Position numbers and translations under genes: made by a program | Shown here: positions 8,252 through 15,341 of the stretch, in pieces | Layout: each line of letters starts with the position of its first letter | Position numbering within the stretch: position 1 is the stretch's first letter | Notes under the pieces: model-generated | What the model saw: only the letters and a program-made list of their open reading frames with translations | Databases searched by the model: none | What the model was told of the DNA's origin: nothing | Source: Acidobacteriota bacterium | GTDB lineage: Bacteria > Acidobacteriota > Vicinamibacteria > Marinacidobacterales > Marinacidobacteraceae | Assembly (NCBI GenBank): GCA_009840635.1 | Contig: VXNL01000060.1 | Span: forward strand, 1 to 37,978 | Direction: 5' to 3' | DNA length: 37,978 nt

Positions 8252-9652
8252 TCAGCCCATGTTCCCGATGATCGCGTCGGCGAACTCCGAGGTCTTCAGT
8301 TTGGTCGCGCCGTCCATCAGCCGGTGGAAGTCGTAGGTCACCCGCTTCTGGGCGATCGTCGCCTCCATGGACCGCTCGATCAGGTCGGCGGCCTCGTTCC
8401 AGCGCAGGAACCGGAACATCATCACCCCGGAGAGGATGACCGAGCCCGGGTTCACCTTGTCCTGGTCGGCGTACTTGGGCGCCGTGCCGTGGGTCGCCTC
8501 GAAGATGGCGTGGCCGGTGTCGTAGTTGATGTTCCCGCCGGGCGCGATGCCGATGCCGCCGATCTGGGCGGCGAGGGCGTCCGAGAGGTAGTCGCCGTTC
8601 AGGTTCATGGTGGCGATCACGTCGAAGGCGCTCGCCCGGGTGAGGACCTGCTGGAGGGTGATATCCGCGATCGTGTCCTTGACCAGGATGCGGTCCTTCC
8701 ACTGCCCGTCCCCGTGGGTGTCCCAGAGTTCGGAGATGCAGTTCTCCACCTCGCCGCGCACCACGGCACGGCGCTCTTCCGGCATCAGGTCGTAGCCGGG
8801 CTCGATCGCCTTGGCGTTGTCCACGGTGCTGATCCCCGAGTTGTGCTCCTGGTTGGACAGGATCCAGCTCTCGCGCTCGCTCACGGTCTCGGCCCGGAAC
8901 TCCCGCGCCGCGAGGCCGTAGCCCCAGTCGCGGAAGGCGCCCTCGGTGAACTTCATGATGTTGCCCTTGTGGACGAGGGTCACGCTCCGGCGTCCCTGGT
9001 CGAGGGCGTAGCGGATGGCCGCGCGCACGAGGCGCTCGGTGCCCTCGCGGCTGACCGGCTTGATCCCGATGCCCGAGGTCTCCGGGAAGCGGATCTTCCG
9101 GACCCCCATCTCGTCGCGCAGGAAGCCGATCAGCTTCTGAACTTCCGCGGTTCCCTCGCGGTACTCGACGCCCGCGTAGATGTCCTCGCTGTTCTCCCGG
9201 AAGATGACCATGTCCACCTGGTCCGGGCGGTGCACCGGGCTCGGCACGCCCTGGTACCACTTCACCGGCCGCAGGCACACGTAGAGGTCGAGTAGCTGGC
9301 GGAGCGCGACGTTCAGCGAGCGGATCCCGCCGCCGACCGGGGTGGTGAGCGGTCCCTTGATCCCGACCAGGTAGTCGCGGAAGGTGTTGACCGTCTCCTC
9401 GGGCAGCCAGTCGCCGGTCTCGTTGAACGCCTTCTCGCCAGCCAGCACCTCGCGCCACTGGATGGCCCGGCGCCCGCCGTAGGCGTTTTCGACGGCCGCG
9501 TCGAACACGCGGACACTGGCCCGCCAGATGTCCCGCCCGGTGCCGTCGCCCTCGATGAAGGGAATGATGGGGTTGTCGGGGACCTGAAGTCGCCCGTTCT
9601 GAATGGAAATGCGGCCGCCCTCGGGCGGCGTCGAGTGGGGTTCGGCGGTCAT
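8252..9652 (-). CDS. icd: Isocitrate dehydrogenase (NADP type), long form
   Basis: Converts isocitrate to 2-oxoglutarate and CO2. Family motifs include [27 protein letters not shown] with the regulatory or substrate-binding serine, [28 protein letters not shown] and [18 protein letters not shown]. The protein is 466 aa against about 416 for the E. coli enzyme. The difference is an insertion of roughly 45 residues between KFTEGAF...AREF and ILVKDTIAD; from memory, cyanobacterial enzymes carry a similar insertion. The start is placed at the ATG 9652; the frame is open to 9724, but the added 24 residues would cover an operator-like palindrome and do not look like protein. It heads the operon icd-mdh-sucC-sucD-ndk-dcd-dut. 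Confidence 0.95.
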   Translation of the reverse strand: MTAEPHSTPPEGGRISIQNGRLQVPDNPIIPFIEGDGTGRDIWRASVRVFDAAVENAYGGRRAIQWREVLAGEKAFNETGDWLPEETVNTFRDYLVGIKGPLTTPVGGGIRSLNVALRQLLDLYVCLRPVKWYQGVPSPVHRPDQVDMVIFRENSEDIYAGVEYREGTAEVQKLIGFLRDEMGVRKIRFPETSGIGIKPVSREGTERLVRAAIRYALDQGRRSVTLVHKGNIMKFTEGAFRDWGYGLAAREFRAETVSERESWILSNQEHNSGISTVDNAKAIEPGYDLMPEERRAVVRGEVENCISELWDTHGDGQWKDRILVKDTIADITLQQVLTRASAFDVIATMNLNGDYLSDALAAQIGGIGIAPGGNINYDTGHAIFEATHGTAPKYADQDKVNPGSVILSGVMMFRFLRWNEAADLIERSMEATIAQKRVTYDFHRLMDGATKLKTSEFADAIIGNMG

Positions 9653-9694
9653 GAACTCTCTTCGGGAAACAGGTTTTGGGGGATAGCGCGCATC

Positions 9695-9714
9695 CCGAAC
9701 CCGATCGGGTTCGG
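9695..9714. promoter_or_regulatory. Perfect 20-bp palindrome upstream of icd
   Basis: The sequence ccgaacccgatcgggttcgg is its own reverse complement over 20 bp. It lies 43 nt upstream of the icd start and about 240 nt upstream of the divergent lipoprotein gene. It has the size and symmetry of an operator for a dimeric regulator, and is in the right place to control the TCA-cycle operon. The regulator is not in the window. Confidence 0.5.
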
Positions 9715-9882
9715 TGGAGAACACACCGGAGTTGCCGCGCGGGGAAGGCCCTGACTCAGCGCCGCCGGATCACCAAGGCGGCAGCGAACCATCCCGCCGG
9801 TCGCGGCGGCAATTTTAGGCCGCTCGGGGCGCCAAGGCAATGGACGGGACAGGGGCCGGGACTCCATCGGCACCTCGGGTCG

Positions 9883-9910
9883 TTGATTCGGGGACCGCGC
9901 CCCGATACCT
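9883..9910 (+). promoter_or_regulatory. Candidate promoter for the plus-strand lipoprotein
   Basis: TTGATT (9883-9888) and ATACCT (9905-9910) are separated by 16 nt, with the TTG start of the lipoprotein at 9952. The spacer itself is a short inverted repeat (cgggg/ccccg). The match to a sigma-70 promoter is moderate. Confidence 0.3.
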
Positions 9911-9951
9911 TCCCGCGTCGCTCGCAGTTGGTCGACAAGGAGGACCCGGTC

Positions 9952-10653
9952 TTGCAGAGAACGACTGCCGCCCTCGCGCTGTTCGCGCTGGCGGCGGCCG
10001 GACTCGGACTGGCGGTCTCCGGGTGCGGAAAACCGCCGCTTCCCCCACCCCCTCCCCAGGACCCGCCCCCCGCACGGGTGGCGCCGCGGGAAGCTCCACT
10101 GCCGCCGCCACCGCCGCCGCTGCCTCCGCCCGACGCGGTCGACATCGGTTGCGACGACGGCGACACGGCGTCGCCGGACCTCTTCCTCTCCATGCTCCCG
10201 CAGTGCGGCGACCGGGTGAACGTGGTCGCGATGGGCGGGGTGACCGGCGAACTGGCGCGCCTCCTCCGCGAACGGACGCCCGCCAACGTCCTGGACCTCG
10301 AAGCGCCGGACCGCCTGACCGACGTCCTGAGCAAGTCCCGGGACCGGATCACCTTCCTCGTCCTGTCCGGGAGCGATGGCGACCCCTCGACCATGGAAAC
10401 CGCATTCCGGGAGATCCTGGAATCCCGCGACGCCCGGTCGCCCAGCGCCGTCGTGGTGGCCCATTTCCCCGAGCGGTTCGACGACGTCATCGTCCGCCTG
10501 ACCTCGGGCACCCAGTCCCTCGAGCGAAGGATCATCGTCGTTCCCGAGGGCGACGAACCCGCGGCCCGGATCATGGACGCCATCGCCACGCGCTGCGGAG
10601 ACTCCCTCACCGACGGGACCGGCGGCCCCCGCCGCTGCCACCTCCAGCCGTAG
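9952..10653 (+). CDS. Proline-rich lipoprotein of unknown function
   Basis: A 233-aa predicted lipoprotein. The TTG start is chosen because AAGGAGG lies 8 nt upstream and because it places a canonical signal sequence at the N-terminus ending in the lipobox VSGC, with C25 as the lipidated residue. A longer open frame upstream exists but would bury the signal peptide. Residues 28-61 are a linker of proline runs. The globular part (about 62-233) alternates strands and helices (VNVVAMGGVTGEL, ITFLVLSGSD, SAVVVAHFP, RIIVVPEGDEP), suggesting a Rossmann- or receiver-like alpha/beta fold, but I see no catalytic motif. It diverges from icd and ends 8 nt before a dispersed repeat copy. Confidence 0.8.
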   Translation: MQRTTAALALFALAAAGLGLAVSGCGKPPLPPPPPQDPPPARVAPREAPLPPPPPPLPPPDAVDIGCDDGDTASPDLFLSMLPQCGDRVNVVAMGGVTGELARLLRERTPANVLDLEAPDRLTDVLSKSRDRITFLVLSGSDGDPSTMETAFREILESRDARSPSAVVVAHFPERFDDVIVRLTSGTQSLERRIIVVPEGDEPAARIMDAIATRCGDSLTDGTGGPRRCHLQP

Positions 10654-10661
10654 CCGGCGCG

Positions 10662-10845
10662 CCGGCTTGGAGCGCCGGCTTCAGCCGGCACGCGCGGCGC
10701 TCCGCACCGCGCACGTCGTAACGCTGGCCAGCCTCACGGGCACAACCGGGCGGTCCCGGGCCTCCCGTCGGCCAAGGCGGACAGCGGTACGTCGTCCGTG
10801 GGCCTCCGGCCCGCTGTGCCGACCAGAAGTCGGCGTTCCAAACCG
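10662..10845. repeat. Dispersed two-hairpin repeat, inverted pair
   Basis: Two copies face each other. The copy at 10662-10714 is in reverse orientation and begins 8 nt after the stop codon of the plus-strand lipoprotein. The copy at 10798-10845 is forward and lies 45 nt beyond the stop of the minus-strand aminotransferase. Each is therefore in the same sense relative to the gene it follows. The second copy has a diverged second stem (gccgac/gtcggc) in which pairing is kept. Confidence 0.85.
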
Positions 10846-10890
10846 GCAGGCCACCCCGGCCGACCGGAGACGCCGACCGCGCCGACGTAT

Positions 10891-12078
10891 CTACCGCGCC
10901 GCGAAGAACCGCTGGATCCGCCCCACGCCCTCGTCGATCACCGCGTCCGAAGTGGCGTAGCTGAGCCGCAGGTGCGCGTCATGCCCGAAGGCCACCCCGG
11001 GCACGGTCGCGACCCGCTCCTGATCGAGCAGCGCCGCAGCGAGTTCTCCGGACCCCTCACCCGGGCGCAGCACCGCCTCGAAGCTCGGGAACAGGTAGAA
11101 CCCGCCGTCCGGAGCGCCGCAGCGCACCCCCTCGATCGCCAGCAGGCCGTCGCGCATCCGCACCATCCGGCGCGCGAACTCCTCGGTCATCCACTGGAAC
11201 CCGGCCGGGTCCGCGGTCACCGCGGCGAGCGCCGCCTTTTGTGAGATCGAACTGGCGTTCGACGTCATCTGGCTCTGCAGCGACGCGGCGCCCTTGATGA
11301 CCTTCTCCGGGCCGATCGCCCACCCGAGCCGCCAGCCGGTCATCGCGTAGGTCTTGGAAGCCCCGCCGGCAACGACGAACCGGTGTCCCAGGATGTCCTG
11401 CATCCGGCGGTAGCACCCCTCCGGTGGGGGCTCGAAGGTGAGCCGCGCGTAGGTGTCGTCCCACAGCAGGTAGGCGTCGGCCTCGAGCGCCAGGTTCGCG
11501 ACGTCCTCCAGCTCGCCCGGCGAGAGCATCACCCCCGACGGGTTCCCCGGAATGTTCAGGATGATGCAGCGGGTCCGGTCGGTCACCGCGGGCTCGATGA
11601 CGGCGCGGGTGGGCCGGAACCAGCCCTCCTCGCCGGCGCGGGCGAGCACCGGGGACGCCCCGGTGATCTTCACCTGCTCGGGGAAGGTCGGCCAGAACGG
11701 CGTGGGGATGACCACCTCGTCGCCTTCTTCGCAGGTCGCGAGCAGAAGCCCGGTGAGCGCGTGCTTCCCGCCCGACGTGATGAGGACGTTCGCGGCCCCG
11801 AAGTCCAGGTCGAAGTCCCGCCGGTAGCAGTCGGCCACCGCCGCCCGTAGGTCGGGAGCGCCGGGGTTCGGCGTGTAGCGGGTGTAGCCCGACTCGATGG
11901 CCTGGATCCCCGCCTCCCGCGCCACCGACGGCGTGTCGAAGTCGGGCTGTCCGGCGGAGAAGTCCACGACAGCCTCTCCGGCGGCCTTGAGGCGCATCGC
12001 CTCGGCCATCACGGCCATGGTGGGCGAGGGCGAAATGGCGCCGACGCGCGCGGAAACGTGGATTCCGGAATCGGTCAT
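10891..12078 (-). CDS. PLP-dependent class I/II aminotransferase (aspartate-type)
   Basis: A fold-type I aminotransferase of 395 aa, probably an aspartate or closely related amino-acid aminotransferase. Visible motifs are FSAGQPDFDTP (39-50), the YTPNPGAPDLR segment, PGNPSG (substrate-contacting Asn near 179), the PLP-pyridine Asp near 207 (LLWDDTYARL), and the Schiff-base lysine K242 in GASKTYAMTGWRLGW. The protein fits the subgroup usually named AspC or AspB in non-enteric bacteria; substrate choice (aspartate, prephenate, aromatic) cannot be read from the sequence. It follows coaD by 18 nt on the same strand. Confidence 0.93.
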   Translation of the reverse strand: MTDSGIHVSARVGAISPSPTMAVMAEAMRLKAAGEAVVDFSAGQPDFDTPSVAREAGIQAIESGYTRYTPNPGAPDLRAAVADCYRRDFDLDFGAANVLITSGGKHALTGLLLATCEEGDEVVIPTPFWPTFPEQVKITGASPVLARAGEEGWFRPTRAVIEPAVTDRTRCIILNIPGNPSGVMLSPGELEDVANLALEADAYLLWDDTYARLTFEPPPEGCYRRMQDILGHRFVVAGGASKTYAMTGWRLGWAIGPEKVIKGAASLQSQMTSNASSISQKAALAAVTADPAGFQWMTEEFARRMVRMRDGLLAIEGVRCGAPDGGFYLFPSFEAVLRPGEGSGELAAALLDQERVATVPGVAFGHDAHLRLSYATSDAVIDEGVGRIQRFFAAR

Positions 12079-12096
12079 GAGCAGGTCCGGGGGCGG

Positions 12097-12600
12097 TCAG
12101 CCCGTCGGGGCAGCGGGGAACTTCTCGGCGAGGCGGCGCGCCACCGGCTCGGGGACGAGGCCGCTGACGTCCCCGGAGAGCGCCGTGATCTCCTTGATCA
12201 GGCGCGAACTGACGTAGGAATACTCCTCCGCTGGGGTGAGGAAGACCGTCTCCACCTCGGGCGCCAGCCGGCGGTTCATGAGCGCCATCTGGAACTCGTA
12301 CTCGAAGTCCGAAACCGCCCGGATGCCGCGCACGATCGCGGCGGCGCCGCGCCGCCGGGCGTAGTCCACCAGAAGACCCGAGAACGCGTCCGCCTCCACT
12401 GCCGGGTCATCGGCGAACGTGGCGCGGATGAAGTCGAGACGCTCGGGGACCGTGAAGAGCGGAGCCTTGCCGGTGTTGTGGAGGACCGCGACGACCACCC
12501 GGTCGAACTGCCGGGCCGCCCGCCGGATGATGTCCACATGCCCGAGCGTCAGAGGGTCGAAGGACCCCGGGCAGATGGCCAGGCGGGAGGTTGGTTCCAA
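12097..12600 (-). CDS. coaD: Phosphopantetheine adenylyltransferase
   Basis: Catalyses the fourth step of coenzyme A synthesis, joining ATP and 4'-phosphopantetheine to make dephospho-CoA. It has the nucleotidyltransferase motif ICPGSFDPLTLGH, the VRGIRAVSDFEYEFQMALMNR segment and the C-terminal SSRLIKEI region of CoaD. Start choice: the conserved N-terminus is preceded by TTG (12600) and, two codons earlier, CTG (12606). AAGGA is 12 nt from the TTG and 6 nt from the CTG. An ATG farther upstream (12651) lacks a ribosome binding site and would add a non-conserved tail. With the TTG start the protein is 167 aa, close to the family norm. Confidence 0.94.
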   Translation of the reverse strand: MEPTSRLAICPGSFDPLTLGHVDIIRRAARQFDRVVVAVLHNTGKAPLFTVPERLDFIRATFADDPAVEADAFSGLLVDYARRRGAAAIVRGIRAVSDFEYEFQMALMNRRLAPEVETVFLTPAEEYSYVSSRLIKEITALSGDVSGLVPEPVARRLAEKFPAAPTG

Positions 12601-12809
12601 GTTCAGCGCGGGTCCTTGAGATCGCGTGGAGACGCGGGCGAAACCTAGCATACGGCGCTGCTGCCGGCGGGTTTTGGGGTTGGCTCCGTCCGTTCGAGAC
12701 GGTCTTTTGCGAGCCGGTCTTCCGGCCCTTAACTGCCGCTTCGCTTCGACTTTTCCACATTTGGGCCGAATTCGACGGTCAAGTGGGAAAAAACCGGACG
12801 GATTTACGT

Positions 12810-13463
12810 CTAGGTCTGTGTGTCCACTCTTTCGTCCCCCTTCGCCCACCGGTACAGGGAGAACGCACCGTCCCCGGCGGCCGTGGTCCGGGTCTTCACC
12901 CCGGAGGCTGGACGCGTCCGCGACTGGGGCTCAGGTTCCAGGCGGACCACGACGCTCGGCGGCGCCGTCCAGGAAGAGCGGTGCTCCGCCACCACCAGCG
13001 GCACGAGGCTGACCGCCCCCCGCAGCAGTTCCAGACCCCCTTCCGATTCCCAGGTCTCCCAGGGCGGGTCGAGGAACGCCACGTCGAACTCCCTTCTGGC
13101 CTCGAGAAACCGGCGCAACTCCCCGAGCGCGTCTCCCGCCACCAGCTCGAAGGCGTTCGTTCCGAGCCGGGCCGCGTTCCGTTCGATCAACCGGCCCAGC
13201 CGCGGGGACCTCTCCACGAACACGCACTCGCGCGCACCGCGCGAGAGCGCCTCGAAACCGAGGGTCCCCACCCCAGCGCACAGGTCGAGGACCCGGGCTC
13301 CCTCCAGTTCCCCGGCCAGCACGGTGAAGAGGCTCTTTCGCAGCCGCACCGCGCTCGGCCGAGTCCGGTCGGCCGCCTGTATCGGCCCGCGCCTGGAACC
13401 CGCTCGCGGCGGACCCGTCAGGACCCGGCCCCGAAATACGCCACCCGAGATCCGCACGCTCAT
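12810..13463 (-). CDS. rsmD: 16S rRNA (guanine-966 N2) methyltransferase
   Basis: An SAM-dependent methyltransferase that modifies G966 of 16S rRNA. The start MSVRISGGVFRGRVL resembles the usual RsmD opening (MRIIxGxxRGRxL). The TRPSAVRLRKSLFTVL segment, the SAM-binding loop VLDLCAGVGTLGFEAL (58-73) and the catalytic DPPW (132-135, usually DPPY or DPPF) are present. The 217-aa length is slightly above the norm because of a C-terminal tail. coaD and rsmD are neighbours in many bacteria, which supports both calls; here about 200 nt separates them. Confidence 0.93.
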   Translation of the reverse strand: MSVRISGGVFRGRVLTGPPRAGSRRGPIQAADRTRPSAVRLRKSLFTVLAGELEGARVLDLCAGVGTLGFEALSRGARECVFVERSPRLGRLIERNAARLGTNAFELVAGDALGELRRFLEARREFDVAFLDPPWETWESEGGLELLRGAVSLVPLVVAEHRSSWTAPPSVVVRLEPEPQSRTRPASGVKTRTTAAGDGAFSLYRWAKGDERVDTQT

Positions 13464-13534
13464 CGTCGGATTTCCCCTGCACGCGCCGGCAACCGGCTCT
13501 TCCCGGGCCGCGCGCCTCGCCTCAAGGAGCCATC

Positions 13535-14725
13535 ATGCCAACCTCCCCACCCCTCCCTGACCCAACCCGGCGTCCGGTTCGGTTTGCCCCGGAGGCCATC
13601 CGGACACCCCGGGTGCGGCGGGCGCGGCTGCCCAGGACAATCGCGAGCCGCTCGGAACTGCGGCCCGCCGTCGCAGTCTCCGCCGAAGTCTCGCCGGACG
13701 GGAGGGGCGGCGAGTGGGACCTGGCGCGCCGCCACGTCCTGCGTTGGCTGGAGGCGCACGTCGGCCCCCTTCCCCCCGGCTTCGACGCGGCTGCGCGTCC
13801 GGAAGGCGAGAAAGTGCACGTGGAACGCCATCGATCGGCAGGCGCCATCGTACGGGCGGTCGAGCGGGAAGCGGGATCAAGCCGGTACTTCGGGGCGGAG
13901 CTCGAAGCGGGCGCCTTCGCCGGACTGGCCGCCTGGAAGGCCATCGTGATCCTCTTTCGCGCAGGGTCGACGACCGGACTCCGCGCCATGCTCTTCGCGC
14001 CGCGCCGTCGCCTGGACCAGCGGGATACGCCGCTGTGGGTACCCGGCATCGTGCGCTGGCTGGGGCGTTCCCCAGGGCTCACGGATTACGGCTGGCGGCT
14101 GCTCCCCGCCCCCTGGATCATCGAGAACGAGGAGGGGGTGGAGGGGCTGATTCACCTCATCGGAAGCCGGCAGCGGACCCGCCCGGTTTTCGCCATCGGG
14201 CTCGGACCCCGCGAGACGAACCCCGAATCGGCTCCCGTCGATCTCTGGGACCTCGCGCACCGCACCGTGGGTCTCGCGCACGTGGCCGTCCTGACGGGCC
14301 CCATGACCTACGCGCTGACGGACCGGGTGGGACGCAGGTACAGCGTCTTCGGGAACGCCGTCCGCACCTATCGGCCTGGCTGCGTCCTCGGTGACCGCGC
14401 GGCGGAACACCCCATGGCGCTCCCGGAGACGGTGCGGCGCTGGCGTAACGGGGGCCCGCACGACTTCGCCGTCTTCCTGACGCGGGAGGCGGCCCGGACC
14501 AGCGTCCTTCGGCAGGGAACCCGGGACTGCTGGTTCCCCGAGTCGGTCGGGACCGAATTCCGCGAGGCAGAACTTCTCGGCACGCCGGACCCCATTGGGG
14601 AAGCCCTCCGCCGCCCCTCGGCTGACGGGGACGCCGTGCATCCGCTGGGCGCGGGAGAGGATGCGGCGGCGGCGCAGGGCGAGGAAAAGGCGGAAGCGCC
14701 GACCGCGGAGGCCCGGGCAAGTTGA
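13535..14725 (+). CDS. Unrecognised 396-aa protein
   Basis: A cytoplasmic-looking 396-aa protein with AAGGAG about 7 nt before the ATG. Residues 1-60 are Pro/Arg-rich and probably disordered. The rest is folded, with helices around 64-75 and 93-105. A conserved-looking core runs from about 235 to 300: LAHRTVGLAHVAVLT, then TDRVGRRYSVFGNAVRTYRPGC, then HPMALPETVRRW. The tail (from about 365) is Ala/Glu-rich. I cannot place the family; no nuclease, ATPase or membrane motif is visible. It starts a two-gene plus-strand block that interrupts the minus-strand housekeeping genes. The downstream neighbour (91 nt away) is a small membrane-anchored coiled-coil protein, and the two may function together. 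Confidence 0.7.
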   Translation: MPTSPPLPDPTRRPVRFAPEAIRTPRVRRARLPRTIASRSELRPAVAVSAEVSPDGRGGEWDLARRHVLRWLEAHVGPLPPGFDAAARPEGEKVHVERHRSAGAIVRAVEREAGSSRYFGAELEAGAFAGLAAWKAIVILFRAGSTTGLRAMLFAPRRRLDQRDTPLWVPGIVRWLGRSPGLTDYGWRLLPAPWIIENEEGVEGLIHLIGSRQRTRPVFAIGLGPRETNPESAPVDLWDLAHRTVGLAHVAVLTGPMTYALTDRVGRRYSVFGNAVRTYRPGCVLGDRAAEHPMALPETVRRWRNGGPHDFAVFLTREAARTSVLRQGTRDCWFPESVGTEFREAELLGTPDPIGEALRRPSADGDAVHPLGAGEDAAAAQGEEKAEAPTAEARAS

Positions 14726-14802
14726 GCGTGGGACTCGTGTGCGACGCCGCATCCTTGTCAGACCAAGCGCTCCGTGCCCCTGCTAGCATGGAGCCCAACG
14801 CA

Positions 14803-14816
14803 CGGAGAATGCTCCG
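14803..14816 (+). promoter_or_regulatory. Hairpin covering the ribosome binding site
   Basis: The 5-bp arms cggag and ctccg enclose aatg and end at the base before the ATG at 14817. The first arm contains the GGAG ribosome binding site, so the hairpin could limit translation of the coiled-coil gene. The stem is short and the effect is an inference. Confidence 0.3.
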
Positions 14817-15185
14817 ATGACCGAGTCCAGGTGGGGGAGGGTCAGGGACAACACCGTTCCTGTCCTGTTGGGCACTCTGATGGTGGCGCTCTTCTATACG
14901 ACCGCGAGCACCCAGGGCCGAATGGCCGACATGGAGAACCGACTCGGAGAGCGGATTAGCGCACTCTCGGATCGGTCACACGACGCGGACAAAGACCTTT
15001 CGGAACGGATCGGCGGGTTGGCGGCGGAACTCTCCGATCGGATCCATGGGGCAGAAAAGAGCCTCTCGGATCAGTTGAGCGGGATGGAGAAGCGCCTCTC
15101 GGATCGGATCACCCGGCTGGAAACCCTGATGGAGATTCATCTGGAGGCGCACTCGGCGCAGGCTGCGTCCGGCGGAGTTCGCTAG
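14817..15185 (+). CDS. Small membrane-anchored coiled-coil protein
   Basis: A 122-aa protein. After a basic N-terminus there is one membrane segment at about residues 13-29 (VPVLLGTLMVALFYTTA), followed by a continuous heptad-type coiled coil to about residue 110. The coil is built from repeats of the LSDRI kind (LSDRS, LSERI, LSDRI, LSDQL, LSDRI), also visible as recurring ctctcggatcgg in the DNA. The topology would place the coil outside or inside the cell depending on insertion direction; the positive N-terminus suggests N-in, coil-out. No enzymatic domain. Its function is unknown. It may act with the 396-aa protein encoded upstream. Confidence 0.75.
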   Translation: MTESRWGRVRDNTVPVLLGTLMVALFYTTASTQGRMADMENRLGERISALSDRSHDADKDLSERIGGLAAELSDRIHGAEKSLSDQLSGMEKRLSDRITRLETLMEIHLEAHSAQAASGGVR

Positions 15186-15221
15186 CCGGCGGACGCCCAA
15201 GGGGTATAGCGGCACGTCTTC

Positions 15222-15326
15222 CGCGGGCCTCCGGCCCGCTGTGCCGGCTGAAGCCGGCGTTCCAAGCCGTTGCGCCACGCGGCGCGGAGCGCTGCGCGTG
15301 CCGGCTGAAGCCGGCGTTCCAAGCCG
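15222..15326 (+). repeat. Dispersed two-hairpin repeat, two tandem copies
   Basis: Copies at 15222-15269 (gcgggcc-tcc-ggcccgc first stem) and 15276-15326 (ggcgcggagcgct first stem, with one mismatch). Both have the second stem gccggct-ga-agccggc and the tail gttccaagccg. They lie between convergent genes, 15-120 nt beyond the recG stop codon and in sense with recG. Confidence 0.9.
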
Positions 15327-15341
15327 GCGGTCCCCACCTCC

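Noticed and set aside
8217..9458. 722-aa version of malate dehydrogenase
   Set aside because: The extra N-terminal region is an out-of-frame reading of icd; Mdh begins at its Rossmann motif.
9676..9951. N-terminal extension of the plus-strand lipoprotein
   Set aside because: It would hide the signal peptide and lipobox, while the TTG at 9952 has a strong ribosome binding site at the right distance.
12651..12849. Longer coaD starting at an upstream ATG
   Set aside because: The added residues are not conserved in CoaD and there is no ribosome binding site.
13460..14752. Minus-strand frames opposite the 396-aa gene
   Set aside because: They lack starts with ribosome binding sites and are low-complexity Arg/Pro sequence, unlike the plus-strand reading.
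15222..15326. CRISPR array
   Set aside because: The repeats here and elsewhere are hairpin elements with no regular spacers or adjacent cas genes.
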